From contig JASIBM010000363.1 of NCBI GenBank assembly GCA_030045175.1, forward strand, positions 1 to 5,472: 5,472 nt of DNA. The letters run 5' to 3'. The stretch's first letter is position 1; each line of letters starts with the position of its first letter. Source of the stretch: Streptosporangiaceae bacterium (GTDB taxonomy: Bacteria > Actinomycetota > Actinomycetes > Streptosporangiales > Streptosporangiaceae). Under the pieces are notes generated by a model. The model was not told where the DNA came from, ran no database searches, and saw nothing but the letters and a program-made list of their open reading frames with translations. Shown one piece after another: positions 1-4,993 of this stretch. Made by a program: the position numbers and the translations under genes.

Positions 1-1169
1 ACGGTGACGGTGGCCGAGGCGGTGAAGTAGCCGTCGGAGACGGTGTAGCCGAAGCTGTCGGTGGCGGTCTGGCCCTGGAGCAGGCCCTGGAACTGGCCGT
101 TGGGGTTGTAGTGGATGGTGCCGTCGGGGTTGATCGAGACCGAGCCGAGCGTGCCGGTGGTGTTCACGGCGGTGATGGTCAGGGTGTCGCCGTCGGGGTC
201 GCTGCAGCTGGCCAGGACGTCGATGTCGATCGCGGTGTTCTTATCGGTCGACGCGGACACGTCGCCGGCGGTCGGCGGGGTGTTCGGGTTGACCATGATG
301 GTGCGGGATTCGACGTTACTGAGGTCGTGCTTGCTGGATTTCCTGGCGGGCCGGTCGCTGACCTGGAAGCTGATCGTGCGGTCGCCGGTCGAGGGGGACA
401 CGCCGTTGGAGTCGCGGTAGGTGATCGAGCGCAGCGCCGCCTGATAGTCGGCAAGCGACGCCGTGCCGGTCAGGGTCAGCACGCCGGTGGTCGAGTCGTA
501 GCTGCCTGTGATGCCGTTCTGGCTGGTGAAGGACAGCGAGTCCTCGCTGGCGGCGAGCCCGGAGCTGATCTTCACCGTCGCGCTCGCCAGCGTCGTGGCG
601 TCGGGGGAGGTGACCGTCAGGCTCGCGGTGACCGGCACCGCGGGCGTGCCAGCGTCGTACTGCAAGGTGCTGGTCTCGATGTTGGCCAGGACCGGCGGCT
701 TATGGAATACCGGCACCACGACCCCGAACTGCCCGCGCGGGCATTTGTGCGGCACGTTGGGCCGGTAAGCCAGGACGCGGGTGAGATCGGAGGCGCAGAA
801 GTGCGCGAGATAGCTCAATGGGGGCAGCGTCAGCTCACGCCGGTTCGTGGGCCGAGGCTGGCAGTCGCCCGCGGCCGCCACCAGATAGGTCAGGTGATCG
901 GGGTGCACGCAGGTGTACACCGGGCCCGGGGCTATCTTCACGCGCTGCTGGTCCTTCGCGCACCGCAACGCCGGCCGGCCAGCGGCCGGCCCCTGCAGGA
1001 AGCTCATCAGCCCGTTGCTCTTCTGCGCGCAGGCGTAGATCATCTGGACCGGCTTGCTCTCCGGCTCCGCATTGGCTCGCTGCACGGATGCGGTCATGAA
1101 CGTGGTCGCCGCGGTAACGACGACCACAGACAGCACTGACAGCCCCGCCAGGCGGCGGGTCTCCCCCAT
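1..1169 (-). CDS. Secreted multi-domain Ig/cadherin-like repeat protein, N-terminal part (C-terminus beyond window)
   Basis: The frame is open from ATG at 1169 to the left edge: 389 codons plus two bases, no stop. AGGAGG at 1175-1180 sits 5 nt before the ATG and fixes the start. Residues 1-34 look like a Sec signal peptide: Arg5-Arg6, a hydrophobic core around 8-28, and likely cleavage after Ala-Asn-Ala (32-34). Residues 43-153 hold three degenerate units, each with a cysteine pair (C47/C70, C87/C103, C125/C143); the first begins IYACAQKSNG, like a short motif common in actinobacterial secreted proteins. Residues 157-272 form a beta-sandwich repeat (LTLTGTASLADYQAALRSITY, then RTISFQVSD), and 297-389 a Big_9/cadherin-like repeat with SDPDGD and DSFGYTVSDG. 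Such tandem domains are typical of large surface or exported proteins, so more repeats probably follow. The exact role (adhesion, matrix, binding) cannot be read. It lies downstream of, and co-oriented with, the kinase gene. Gene and export are well supported; function is not. Confidence 0.88.
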   Translation of the reverse strand, partial: MGETRRLAGLSVLSVVVVTAATTFMTASVQRANAEPESKPVQMIYACAQKSNGLMSFLQGPAAGRPALRCAKDQQRVKIAPGPVYTCVHPDHLTYLVAAAGDCQPRPTNRRELTLPPLSYLAHFCASDLTRVLAYRPNVPHKCPRGQFGVVVPVFHKPPVLANIETSTLQYDAGTPAVPVTASLTVTSPDATTLASATVKISSGLAASEDSLSFTSQNGITGSYDSTTGVLTLTGTASLADYQAALRSITYRDSNGVSPSTGDRTISFQVSDRPARKSSKHDLSNVESRTIMVNPNTPPTAGDVSASTDKNTAIDIDVLASCSDPDGDTLTITAVNTTGTLGSVSINPDGTIHYNPNGQFQGLLQGQTATDSFGYTVSDGYFTASATVT

Positions 1170-1361
1170 GGCGACCTCCTCGCCGACTTTTGCCGCGGTC
1201 GTACGGCCGCCACCCACGAGATCTACAAGAAACCGATCTGAACGTACACCTGAGCATCGAGCCATTCAAGAACAATGGCGGGCAAATGTGGTCTACATAA
1301 GATCAGAGTAACGATGATAGTCGTCAATGGGTGCGAGTATCCGTTATGTCGGTAGAGCAGG
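1170..1361 (-). promoter_or_regulatory. Probable promoter/leader region of the secreted repeat protein gene
   Basis: This 192-bp gap between the kinase stop and the secreted-protein ATG is visibly richer in A/T than the flanking genes, mainly at 1230-1350. On the minus strand a TTGACG hexamer (1322-1327) resembles a -35 element, but the best -10 at 17-bp spacing is only GATCTT (1299-1304), so the promoter call is weak. The strong SD AGGAGG is at 1175-1180. No stem-loop is visible just after the kinase stop, so read-through from the kinase gene cannot be excluded. I see no small gene here. Confidence 0.35.
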
Positions 1362-3230
1362 TCAGCATCGCGGAATGGCGCTGGTGAAGCCGGACTCGGT
1401 GGCCGAGATCCTGGCGCCGGGCGTGTCGATGTAGAGATCGCTGACGTAACCGCCTTGCTGCAGCTGGTCCCACACGTCCGACGAGACGCCCTTGGAGTTG
1501 GTCACAAGCTGGCCGGCGGCCTGGCAGACGATCTGGACGACATCGTTGTTATGCAAGGTCTCCGTGGCCGGGTAGCTCATGCCAGGGCCGGTCCGGACGT
1601 TCAGGCCGCATGGCTGGCGATGGTTCCTGCACGTGTGGAAGACCTGGTAGGTGAAGGTCGCTGGCCCGGACGGGCTCGCGGTGGGCGTGGCCGGGCTGCT
1701 CTCGACGACGAGGCTGGCGGAGGTGAGGATCCCGTCGAGGCTGACGCTGATGTCCGTGCTTCCGCTCCCGGTCGCCGTGACCTCGACGGAGCCGCCCGAG
1801 CCGGTTATGGTCGCGACAGCCGGATTGGCTGATGTCCAGGTGGCGTCCGCTAGCGACTGCTGCGGTGCGGCGGATCCGTTGGTGAGCTCGCCTTCGAGTT
1901 CGAGCTCGACGGGCTGGTTCTGGAATACCTGTATCTGCGACGGGGAGATCGCAAGTGACTTCATGGCGGCAGGGGTGGGGGTCGGTGATGTCATGGCAGG
2001 GCTCGTTGGCGCGGGGCTGGCGTGCGCCTGGGTATGGCTGGTCTTTGTGACGGCGGAGTTCGCCTGCGTCGTGCTGGGTCCGTGTCCGATCACCGCGATC
2101 GCGGCGATCGCGGTGAGCCCGACGAGCGTGACGGCGAGGGCTGTCACCAGACCGGGCCGCCGGAACCAAGACCGCGCCCGGCGGCTGTTGCCGAACTGTC
2201 CGCTTAGCTGCTGACCTGACGGGACCGGGGTTGCTCCGGCTTGCCTGGCCGGGGCGTCGATCGTGAGGCCGGCGACGGCTGCCGGGGCCTGGGCGTCTGG
2301 CGCGGTGACCGCGGACGGCCGGTGAGCGGCTTGCGCCTGCGGGTCAGTGCTGGCTCGCCTGGGCGCGGCGGGCTTGAATATCGGCGCGGGCATGGGGGGC
2401 AGGGCTGGCAGGCCGGCCAGCGACGGCGACAGGGCGGTGAGCGCGTCGGCCGCCTCGGCCGCGGACCGCGGGCGCTGGTCCGGCTCCTTGGCAAGCAGCG
2501 ACTCGATCAGCGCCCACATCTGCGCGGGCGCGCCAGGGATCGGCGGCGGTGCCTCGTCGAGGTGGCGGCGTAGCACCGCCATCACGTGGCCGCCGGCGAA
2601 GGGGGTCCGGCCGGACAGCATCTCGTACAGCACGATCCCTGCGGAGTACAGGTCTGAGGCGGGCGTGGCCGTCTCGTGGTCGGTGATCTCGGGCGCCATG
2701 TACTCGGGCGTGCCGATCAGGCTGCTTATCTTCGTCAGCGATCCGCCATAGGTGAGCCGGGCGACGCCGAAGTCCGTCAGCTTGAGCCTGGGCTGGCCTT
2801 CCTTGGTGTCGACGAGCACGTTCTCGGGCTTGACGTCCCTGTGCACAACCCCGCGGGCGTGCACCGCGGTGAGGCCGTCCAGGATCTCGCGGCCGAAGCC
2901 TGCGGCCTCGGCCGGCGTGAGGGTGCGCCGGGCAAGCATCTCGTGGCGCAGGTCCTGGCCTGCTACGAGTTCCATCACGATCGCGAGCGTCTGGCCTTCG
3001 ACCACGAGATCGATGACGCTGACCACGTTGGGGTGGGCGATGGAAAGCAGGATCGAGCGTTCCTGGAAGAACCGGGCGACGATGTCTGGATCCGATACCA
3101 GCTCGGGCTTGAGGATCTTAACGGCCACGGGCGTGCCCGCATCGCGGACGCTGCCGCGAAATACCTGGCCCATGGCGCCCCGGCCGACCAGGTCGTGCAG
3201 AATGTACCTGCTACCTAGCAGCTGATCCAT
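1362..3230 (-). CDS. Transmembrane Ser/Thr protein kinase (Hanks type) with Big_2-like and SH3b-like ectodomain
   Basis: A complete 622-residue membrane kinase that should phosphorylate Ser/Thr on cytosolic targets and sense something outside. The catalytic domain (about 9-265) has every key element: glycine loop GRGAMG (16-21), Lys38 in VAVK, helix-C Glu57, HRDVKPEN with catalytic Asp132, DFG at 153-155, an activation loop with T160/T166/S169/S170/T174, and GTPEYMAPE at 173-181. A Pro/Ala-rich juxtamembrane stretch (270-345) and a basic cluster (349-358) precede one membrane helix (about 360-382). Outside come a Ser/Thr/Pro/Ala linker (384-423), a Big_2-like domain (424-510; WTSANPAVATI at 465-475) and an SH3b-like domain (525-602; LNVRTGPG at 543-550, W587, YVSDLY) with C534, C541, C569 and terminal C622. 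PknB-type kinases usually carry PASTA repeats; none are seen. Start: ATG at 3230 behind a G-rich SD (GGGGGGAG). It is divergent from the stress-protein gene. No lineage-specific symbol is justified. Confidence 0.95.
   Translation of the reverse strand: MDQLLGSRYILHDLVGRGAMGQVFRGSVRDAGTPVAVKILKPELVSDPDIVARFFQERSILLSIAHPNVVSVIDLVVEGQTLAIVMELVAGQDLRHEMLARRTLTPAEAAGFGREILDGLTAVHARGVVHRDVKPENVLVDTKEGQPRLKLTDFGVARLTYGGSLTKISSLIGTPEYMAPEITDHETATPASDLYSAGIVLYEMLSGRTPFAGGHVMAVLRRHLDEAPPPIPGAPAQMWALIESLLAKEPDQRPRSAAEAADALTALSPSLAGLPALPPMPAPIFKPAAPRRASTDPQAQAAHRPSAVTAPDAQAPAAVAGLTIDAPARQAGATPVPSGQQLSGQFGNSRRARSWFRRPGLVTALAVTLVGLTAIAAIAVIGHGPSTTQANSAVTKTSHTQAHASPAPTSPAMTSPTPTPAAMKSLAISPSQIQVFQNQPVELELEGELTNGSAAPQQSLADATWTSANPAVATITGSGGSVEVTATGSGSTDISVSLDGILTSASLVVESSPATPTASPSGPATFTYQVFHTCRNHRQPCGLNVRTGPGMSYPATETLHNNDVVQIVCQAAGQLVTNSKGVSSDVWDQLQQGGYVSDLYIDTPGARISATESGFTSAIPRC
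2090..2116. repeat. 27-bp perfect palindrome inside the kinase transmembrane coding segment
   Basis: The 13-bp arms at 2090-2102 and 2104-2116 are exact reverse complements around G2103. Each arm contains the octamer GCGATCGC. On the coding strand the segment reads as alternating Ala and Ile codons of the membrane helix (around T373-I381), so the symmetry may simply follow from repeated GCG ATC codons. It could nevertheless fold into a very stable hairpin in the mRNA. Confidence 0.6.
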
Positions 3231-3396
3231 TCTCCCCCCTCGCCAGGGCCGCGCAGGCCCGACCAGGTAAGCGGACTCGCCGATGGCCGCGCCGCGACAG
3301 TCAGGGCGCGCAGGCGGCGCAGGCCATTCGGGTGCGGCAAGTCACGAGCATCCCCCAGCCGATCGCCGCCCTTTTGCCGGATGGCATCGATATCAT

Positions 3397-3425
3397 ATGG
3401 CTAATGGCCGCGCAAGCATAGCCAT
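3397..3425. repeat. Inverted repeat ATGGCTA / TAGCCAT in the AT-rich island
   Basis: The 7-bp arms at 3397-3403 and 3419-3425 are exact reverse complements separated by 15 bp. Just upstream lie three overlapping or adjacent 6-bp palindromes: ATCGAT (3386-3391), GATATC (3389-3394) and CATATG (3394-3399). Position and symmetry would suit an operator for either divergent gene. No regulator can be assigned, and short repeats like this can arise by chance. Confidence 0.35.
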
Positions 3426-3469
3426 TCAGAAATACTCCATTCTGGTCGATTCTATGATAATTCTCGTCT

Positions 3470-3494
3470 GGCCCCAGGCCACGGCCCTGGCCGT
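3470..3494. repeat. GGCC-rich nested inverted repeats
   Basis: GGCC occurs four times, at 3470, 3477, 3483 and 3489. Within the cluster ACGGCC (3481-3486) pairs with GGCCGT (3489-3494), and CCAGG (3475-3479) pairs with CCTGG (3486-3490). It borders the AT-rich island. It could form a hairpin on either strand, but there is no T-run to support an intrinsic terminator. Confidence 0.3.
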
Positions 3495-3507
3495 GATCCG
3501 CCGGACG

Positions 3508-3527
3508 CCCGGGATCCAAGTCCCGAG
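3508..3527. promoter_or_regulatory. Possible DosR/DevR-like operator upstream of the stress-protein gene
   Basis: The 20-bp site has arms CGGGA (3510-3514) and TCCCG (3521-3525) around a 6-bp centre. Aligned to the published mycobacterial DosR consensus (TTSGGGACTWWAGTCCCSAA), 14 of 20 positions match by my count. The right half, AAGTCCCGA, fits exactly; the left half diverges next to the centre. UspA-family genes are well-known DosR regulon members in mycobacteria, and such a gene starts about 150 bp downstream. No DosR or DosS gene is in the window, so this is a motif-plus-context inference. Confidence 0.35.
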
Positions 3528-3549
3528 GGCTAATCCTCCTATGTAGCCC
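3527..3549 (+). repeat. Hairpin GGGCTA / TAGCCC adjoining the DosR-like box
   Basis: GGGCTA (3527-3532) is the exact reverse complement of TAGCCC (3544-3549), leaving an 11-nt loop that contains CCTCCT. It directly abuts the DosR-like site. If transcription starts upstream, the loop could in principle pair with the stress gene's GGGGAGGAG ribosome site at 3663-3671, a speculative leader structure. Confidence 0.3.
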
Positions 3550-3662
3550 GTTTGGTGTGTTGGGAGGGCGCATGGAAACTGCCCACGATCGCATGAGACC
3601 TGCTTGTCAGCCAGGGCGCCACGGGCTGGCCGAGGTTAGCTGGACGCAAGGTGCCAGCAGGC

Positions 3663-3671
3663 GGGGAGGAG
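3663..3671 (+). promoter_or_regulatory. Ribosome binding site that decides the GTG start of the stress-protein gene
   Basis: GGGGAGGAG ends 7 nt before GTG at 3679, which is ideal spacing. The next candidate, ATG at 3688, would be 16 nt away. The GTG start is therefore preferred, adding Met-Ser-Gly before the internal Met. Confidence 0.8.
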
Positions 3672-3678
3672 CACGGCT

Positions 3679-4239
3679 GTGTCCGGCATGCGTCGGGTGA
3701 TCGTCGGGGTGAGCGGTTCGGCTGGGAGCGTCAGGGCGCTGCGGTACGCGGCGCAACTGGCGTGCGATGCTGACGCTCCGGTGATCGCGGTCCTCGCCTG
3801 GGTGCCACCTGGGGGAGACCTCGCCGAGCGGCGTGCCCCGTCACCGGAACTGCGTCGCATCTGGCGGCGTGCTGCCGCTGAGCGGCTAGATGCCGCCATG
3901 CAGGCGGCGTGGGGTGGCATGCCGGCCGGCCTGACGGTTCAGTCGGCGGTAGCCCGCGGCCCGGCAGGGCCGGTCCTCGTCCAGGCCGCCGATCTGGCCG
4001 ATGACCTGCTCGTCATCGGGGCGGGACGGCGCGGCGCGCTGGCCAGGTTGTGGCGTGGCCAGGTGAGCAGGTACTGCCTGGCGCACGCCAAGTGCGCGGT
4101 CCTGGCGGTCCCGCCCGCTGACCAGGTGCTCCGGGCCGTGCACGGCCTGGGAGGCTGGTCGTTCCGGCGCCGCGAGCTGACCGCGGACCAGGTGCTGCAC
4201 GAGCTTTCCATGCTGGACCAGGGCGGCAGGCAATCGTAG
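3679..4239 (+). CDS. Universal stress protein (UspA family), single domain with C-terminal extension
   Basis: A 186-residue cytoplasmic protein of the Usp alpha/beta fold. Strand 1 and its loop read RRVIVGVSGSAGSVRALRYA (5-24); Ser12 sits where many ATP-binding members have Asp. Strand 2 is VIAVLAWVPP (35-44), and LADDLLVIGAGRRG (106-119) leads to the nucleotide loop. The family motif G-2X-G-9X-G-(S/T) appears here as G114, R117, G127, Q128, so two of its four positions are changed and classic ATP binding is doubtful. The domain closes with HAKCAVLAVPP (136-146). About 40 more residues (147-186), including a WSFRRRELTADQVLHEL segment, extend beyond the usual single domain of about 140-150 residues. 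Usp proteins generally act in stress survival; no specific partner is visible. The GTG start is set by its SD. The gene stands alone, divergent from the kinase and convergent with the LUD gene, possibly under a DosR-like box. Confidence 0.92.
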   Translation: MSGMRRVIVGVSGSAGSVRALRYAAQLACDADAPVIAVLAWVPPGGDLAERRAPSPELRRIWRRAAAERLDAAMQAAWGGMPAGLTVQSAVARGPAGPVLVQAADLADDLLVIGAGRRGALARLWRGQVSRYCLAHAKCAVLAVPPADQVLRAVHGLGGWSFRRRELTADQVLHELSMLDQGGRQS

Positions 4240-4258
4240 CCGCCCTGGGCTGGCGGCT
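4238..4258. terminator. Likely bidirectional terminator hairpin between convergent genes
   Basis: AGCCGCC (4238-4244) pairs with GGCGGCT (4252-4258) around a 7-nt loop. The stem occupies the whole 18-bp gap and overlaps the last bases of both stop codons. There is no T-run on either side, which is common for stem-loop terminators in high-GC bacteria. It would serve both the stress-protein and LUD genes. Confidence 0.6.
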
Positions 4259-4899
4259 CAGTAGCCGAGGGTCTCCGGCACCAGGATGACGCTGATCCGG
4301 GCGGAAGGCTCGTAGTGAATGATCAGCGTCTTGGCGAGCATGCTGCCAGGCCGGCCGATGCCCTGCATGCGGACGTGCTCTCTGGGCAGGCTGTACTCCC
4401 GGACCCGGCGCAGCCCCTCATCGATGTCGCTGACGAGCTTCTGGTGGCCGATGACCAGGATGACGTGCCCGGCGGCATAGGCGTACGCGCCAAGCTGGCT
4501 GCCCGACCCGGAGCCCACGATGATCTCGCCGGCGTCGGTCACCGCGTGGGCGCTGCCGATGACGTAGTCGGGCGCGCCGGCGATCTTGCGCATCTCGCGG
4601 CCCTGGGTCTGCCGGTCCAGCGCGCTGAGCCGGGACCGGATGGAGTCGTAGCGCCCGGACTCGTTGATCTCGGCCGCGATGCCAAGCTCGCGAATCGTCT
4701 CCGACAGCGCGGTGAGAACCTCCGCCCCCTCGGGGATCGCCTCGAGCGCGAGCCGCCGGGCCTCCTTCCCGCTGTCGGCGATCTTCACCACGAAGCCACG
4801 GCTGGCGAGCGCCGCCGCGGTCCGCTCGAGCCTGGCACGGTCGGCAGGGCGCTCGAAATCGAAGTTGGGCGGGCCTGGATCGGGCCGGACGTCGGTCAT
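4258..4899 (-). CDS. LUD domain protein (LutC/YkgG-like, DUF162 family)
   Basis: A 213-residue soluble protein with no signal peptide or membrane segment. After a Pro-rich N-terminus (1-15) it shows the LUD fold: FVVKIADSGKEARRLALEAIPEGAEVL (36-62), SETIRELGI (66-74), a charged helical region (85-106), then the conserved core APDYVIGSAHAVTDAGEIIVGSGSGSQ (109-135), AAGHVILVIGHQKLV (142-156) and a long C-terminal part. In LutABC systems LutC acts with the iron-sulfur proteins LutA and LutB in L-lactate oxidation. Neither partner is here, so a role in lactate use is unproven and this is best treated as a stand-alone LUD protein of unknown substrate. The ATG at 4899 has AAGGGAG 7 nt upstream. The MarR-type gene diverges from it across 94 bp, the usual arrangement for a regulator and its target. 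Family assignment is firm, function open. Confidence 0.88.
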   Translation of the reverse strand: MTDVRPDPGPPNFDFERPADRARLERTAAALASRGFVVKIADSGKEARRLALEAIPEGAEVLTALSETIRELGIAAEINESGRYDSIRSRLSALDRQTQGREMRKIAGAPDYVIGSAHAVTDAGEIIVGSGSGSQLGAYAYAAGHVILVIGHQKLVSDIDEGLRRVREYSLPREHVRMQGIGRPGSMLAKTLIIHYEPSARISVILVPETLGY

Positions 4900-4993
4900 G
4901 CCTTGGCTCCCTTGAAGATCTGCCTTTGATAATTAGTTTGTGATCAGCAAGTCGTTAGCTTAGCACGGATAGATTGCGCGGTACGCTCTAGTC
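4900..4993. promoter_or_regulatory. Divergent promoter/operator region of the LUD and MarR genes
   Basis: The 94-bp spacer is AT-rich in its middle (about 4925-4975), in contrast to the genes on each side. TTAGTTTG (4933-4940) and TTAGCTTAG (4955-4963) form a loose direct repeat with starts 22 bp apart, about two helical turns. TGAT (4927-4930) and ATCA (4943-4946) form a short inverted repeat with a 12-bp spacer, and TGATCA (4941-4946) is a palindrome. These are candidate sites for MarR dimers, but none is a strong MarR-type palindrome. The LUD ribosome site is at 4907-4913. Confidence 0.5.
4960..4987 (+). promoter_or_regulatory. Possible promoter of the MarR gene giving a leaderless transcript
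   Basis: TTAGCA (4960-4965) and TACGCT (4982-4987), separated by 16 bp, give a weak -35/-10 pair. Transcription would begin at about A4994, the A of the ATG. This fits the absence of any SD-like purine run in the 20 bases before the ATG. TAGATT at 4970-4975 is an alternative -10 that would leave only a leader of about 11 nt. Confidence 0.3.

Larger units (their letters stand above)
3231..3678. other. Intergenic region between the divergent kinase and stress-protein genes; no convincing gene
   Basis: This 448-bp stretch holds only frames with mixed third-base composition, unlike the G/C-biased real genes here, so I call no CDS. It contains a relatively AT-rich island (about 3380-3465) between GC-rich flanks, the likely site of promoters for both divergent genes. 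TATGAT at 3453-3458 (plus) and TAGAAT at 3450-3455 (minus) resemble -10 elements, but neither has a good TTGACA-like -35 at normal spacing. Several inverted repeats and a DosR-like box, listed separately, are clustered in its second half. Confidence 0.6.

Noticed and set aside
111..1139. A 342-codon plus-strand open frame
   Set aside because: It is antisense to the secreted-protein gene. Its translation is a low-complexity Gly/Arg/Val/Asp-rich shadow with no domain, whereas the minus frame has an SD, a signal peptide and recognisable domains.
835..1275. A minus-strand frame of 146 codons overlapping the start of the secreted-protein gene
   Set aside because: It is out of frame with the real gene, Arg/Gly/Pro-rich, has no domain, and its ATG lies in the AT-rich leader without a convincing SD.
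1549..2169. A 206-codon minus-strand frame within the kinase gene
   Set aside because: It is a +1/-1 shadow of the kinase, Arg/His/Pro-rich, with no domain. The kinase frame runs unbroken through the region, so it does not indicate a frameshift.
3283..3546. A plus-strand 87-codon frame in the same intergenic region
   Set aside because: Mixed codon use, no SD and no recognisable motif; it overlaps the probable regulatory sites.
3301..3594. A minus-strand 97-codon frame in the kinase upstream region
   Set aside because: Third codon positions are mixed rather than G/C-rich, no domain or SD is visible, and it covers the AT-rich promoter island and several inverted repeats.
3608..3655. Short stems (GCCAG/CTGGC and GCTGG/CCAGC) before the stress gene, considered as a riboswitch
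   Set aside because: The arms are only 5 bp with 10-nt loops, expected by chance at this GC content, and no known riboswitch consensus is recognisable.
3572..3700. A small 42-codon frame (ATG at 3572, SD-like GGGAGGG) overlapping the stress-gene start
   Set aside because: It has a plausible SD and might be a leader peptide, but its third positions lack the G/C bias of real genes here and the peptide has no recognisable character. Conservation in relatives would be needed to revive it.
4315..4929. A 204-codon plus-strand frame antisense to the LUD gene
   Set aside because: It mirrors the LUD frame and has no domain; the LUD family match on the minus strand is clear.
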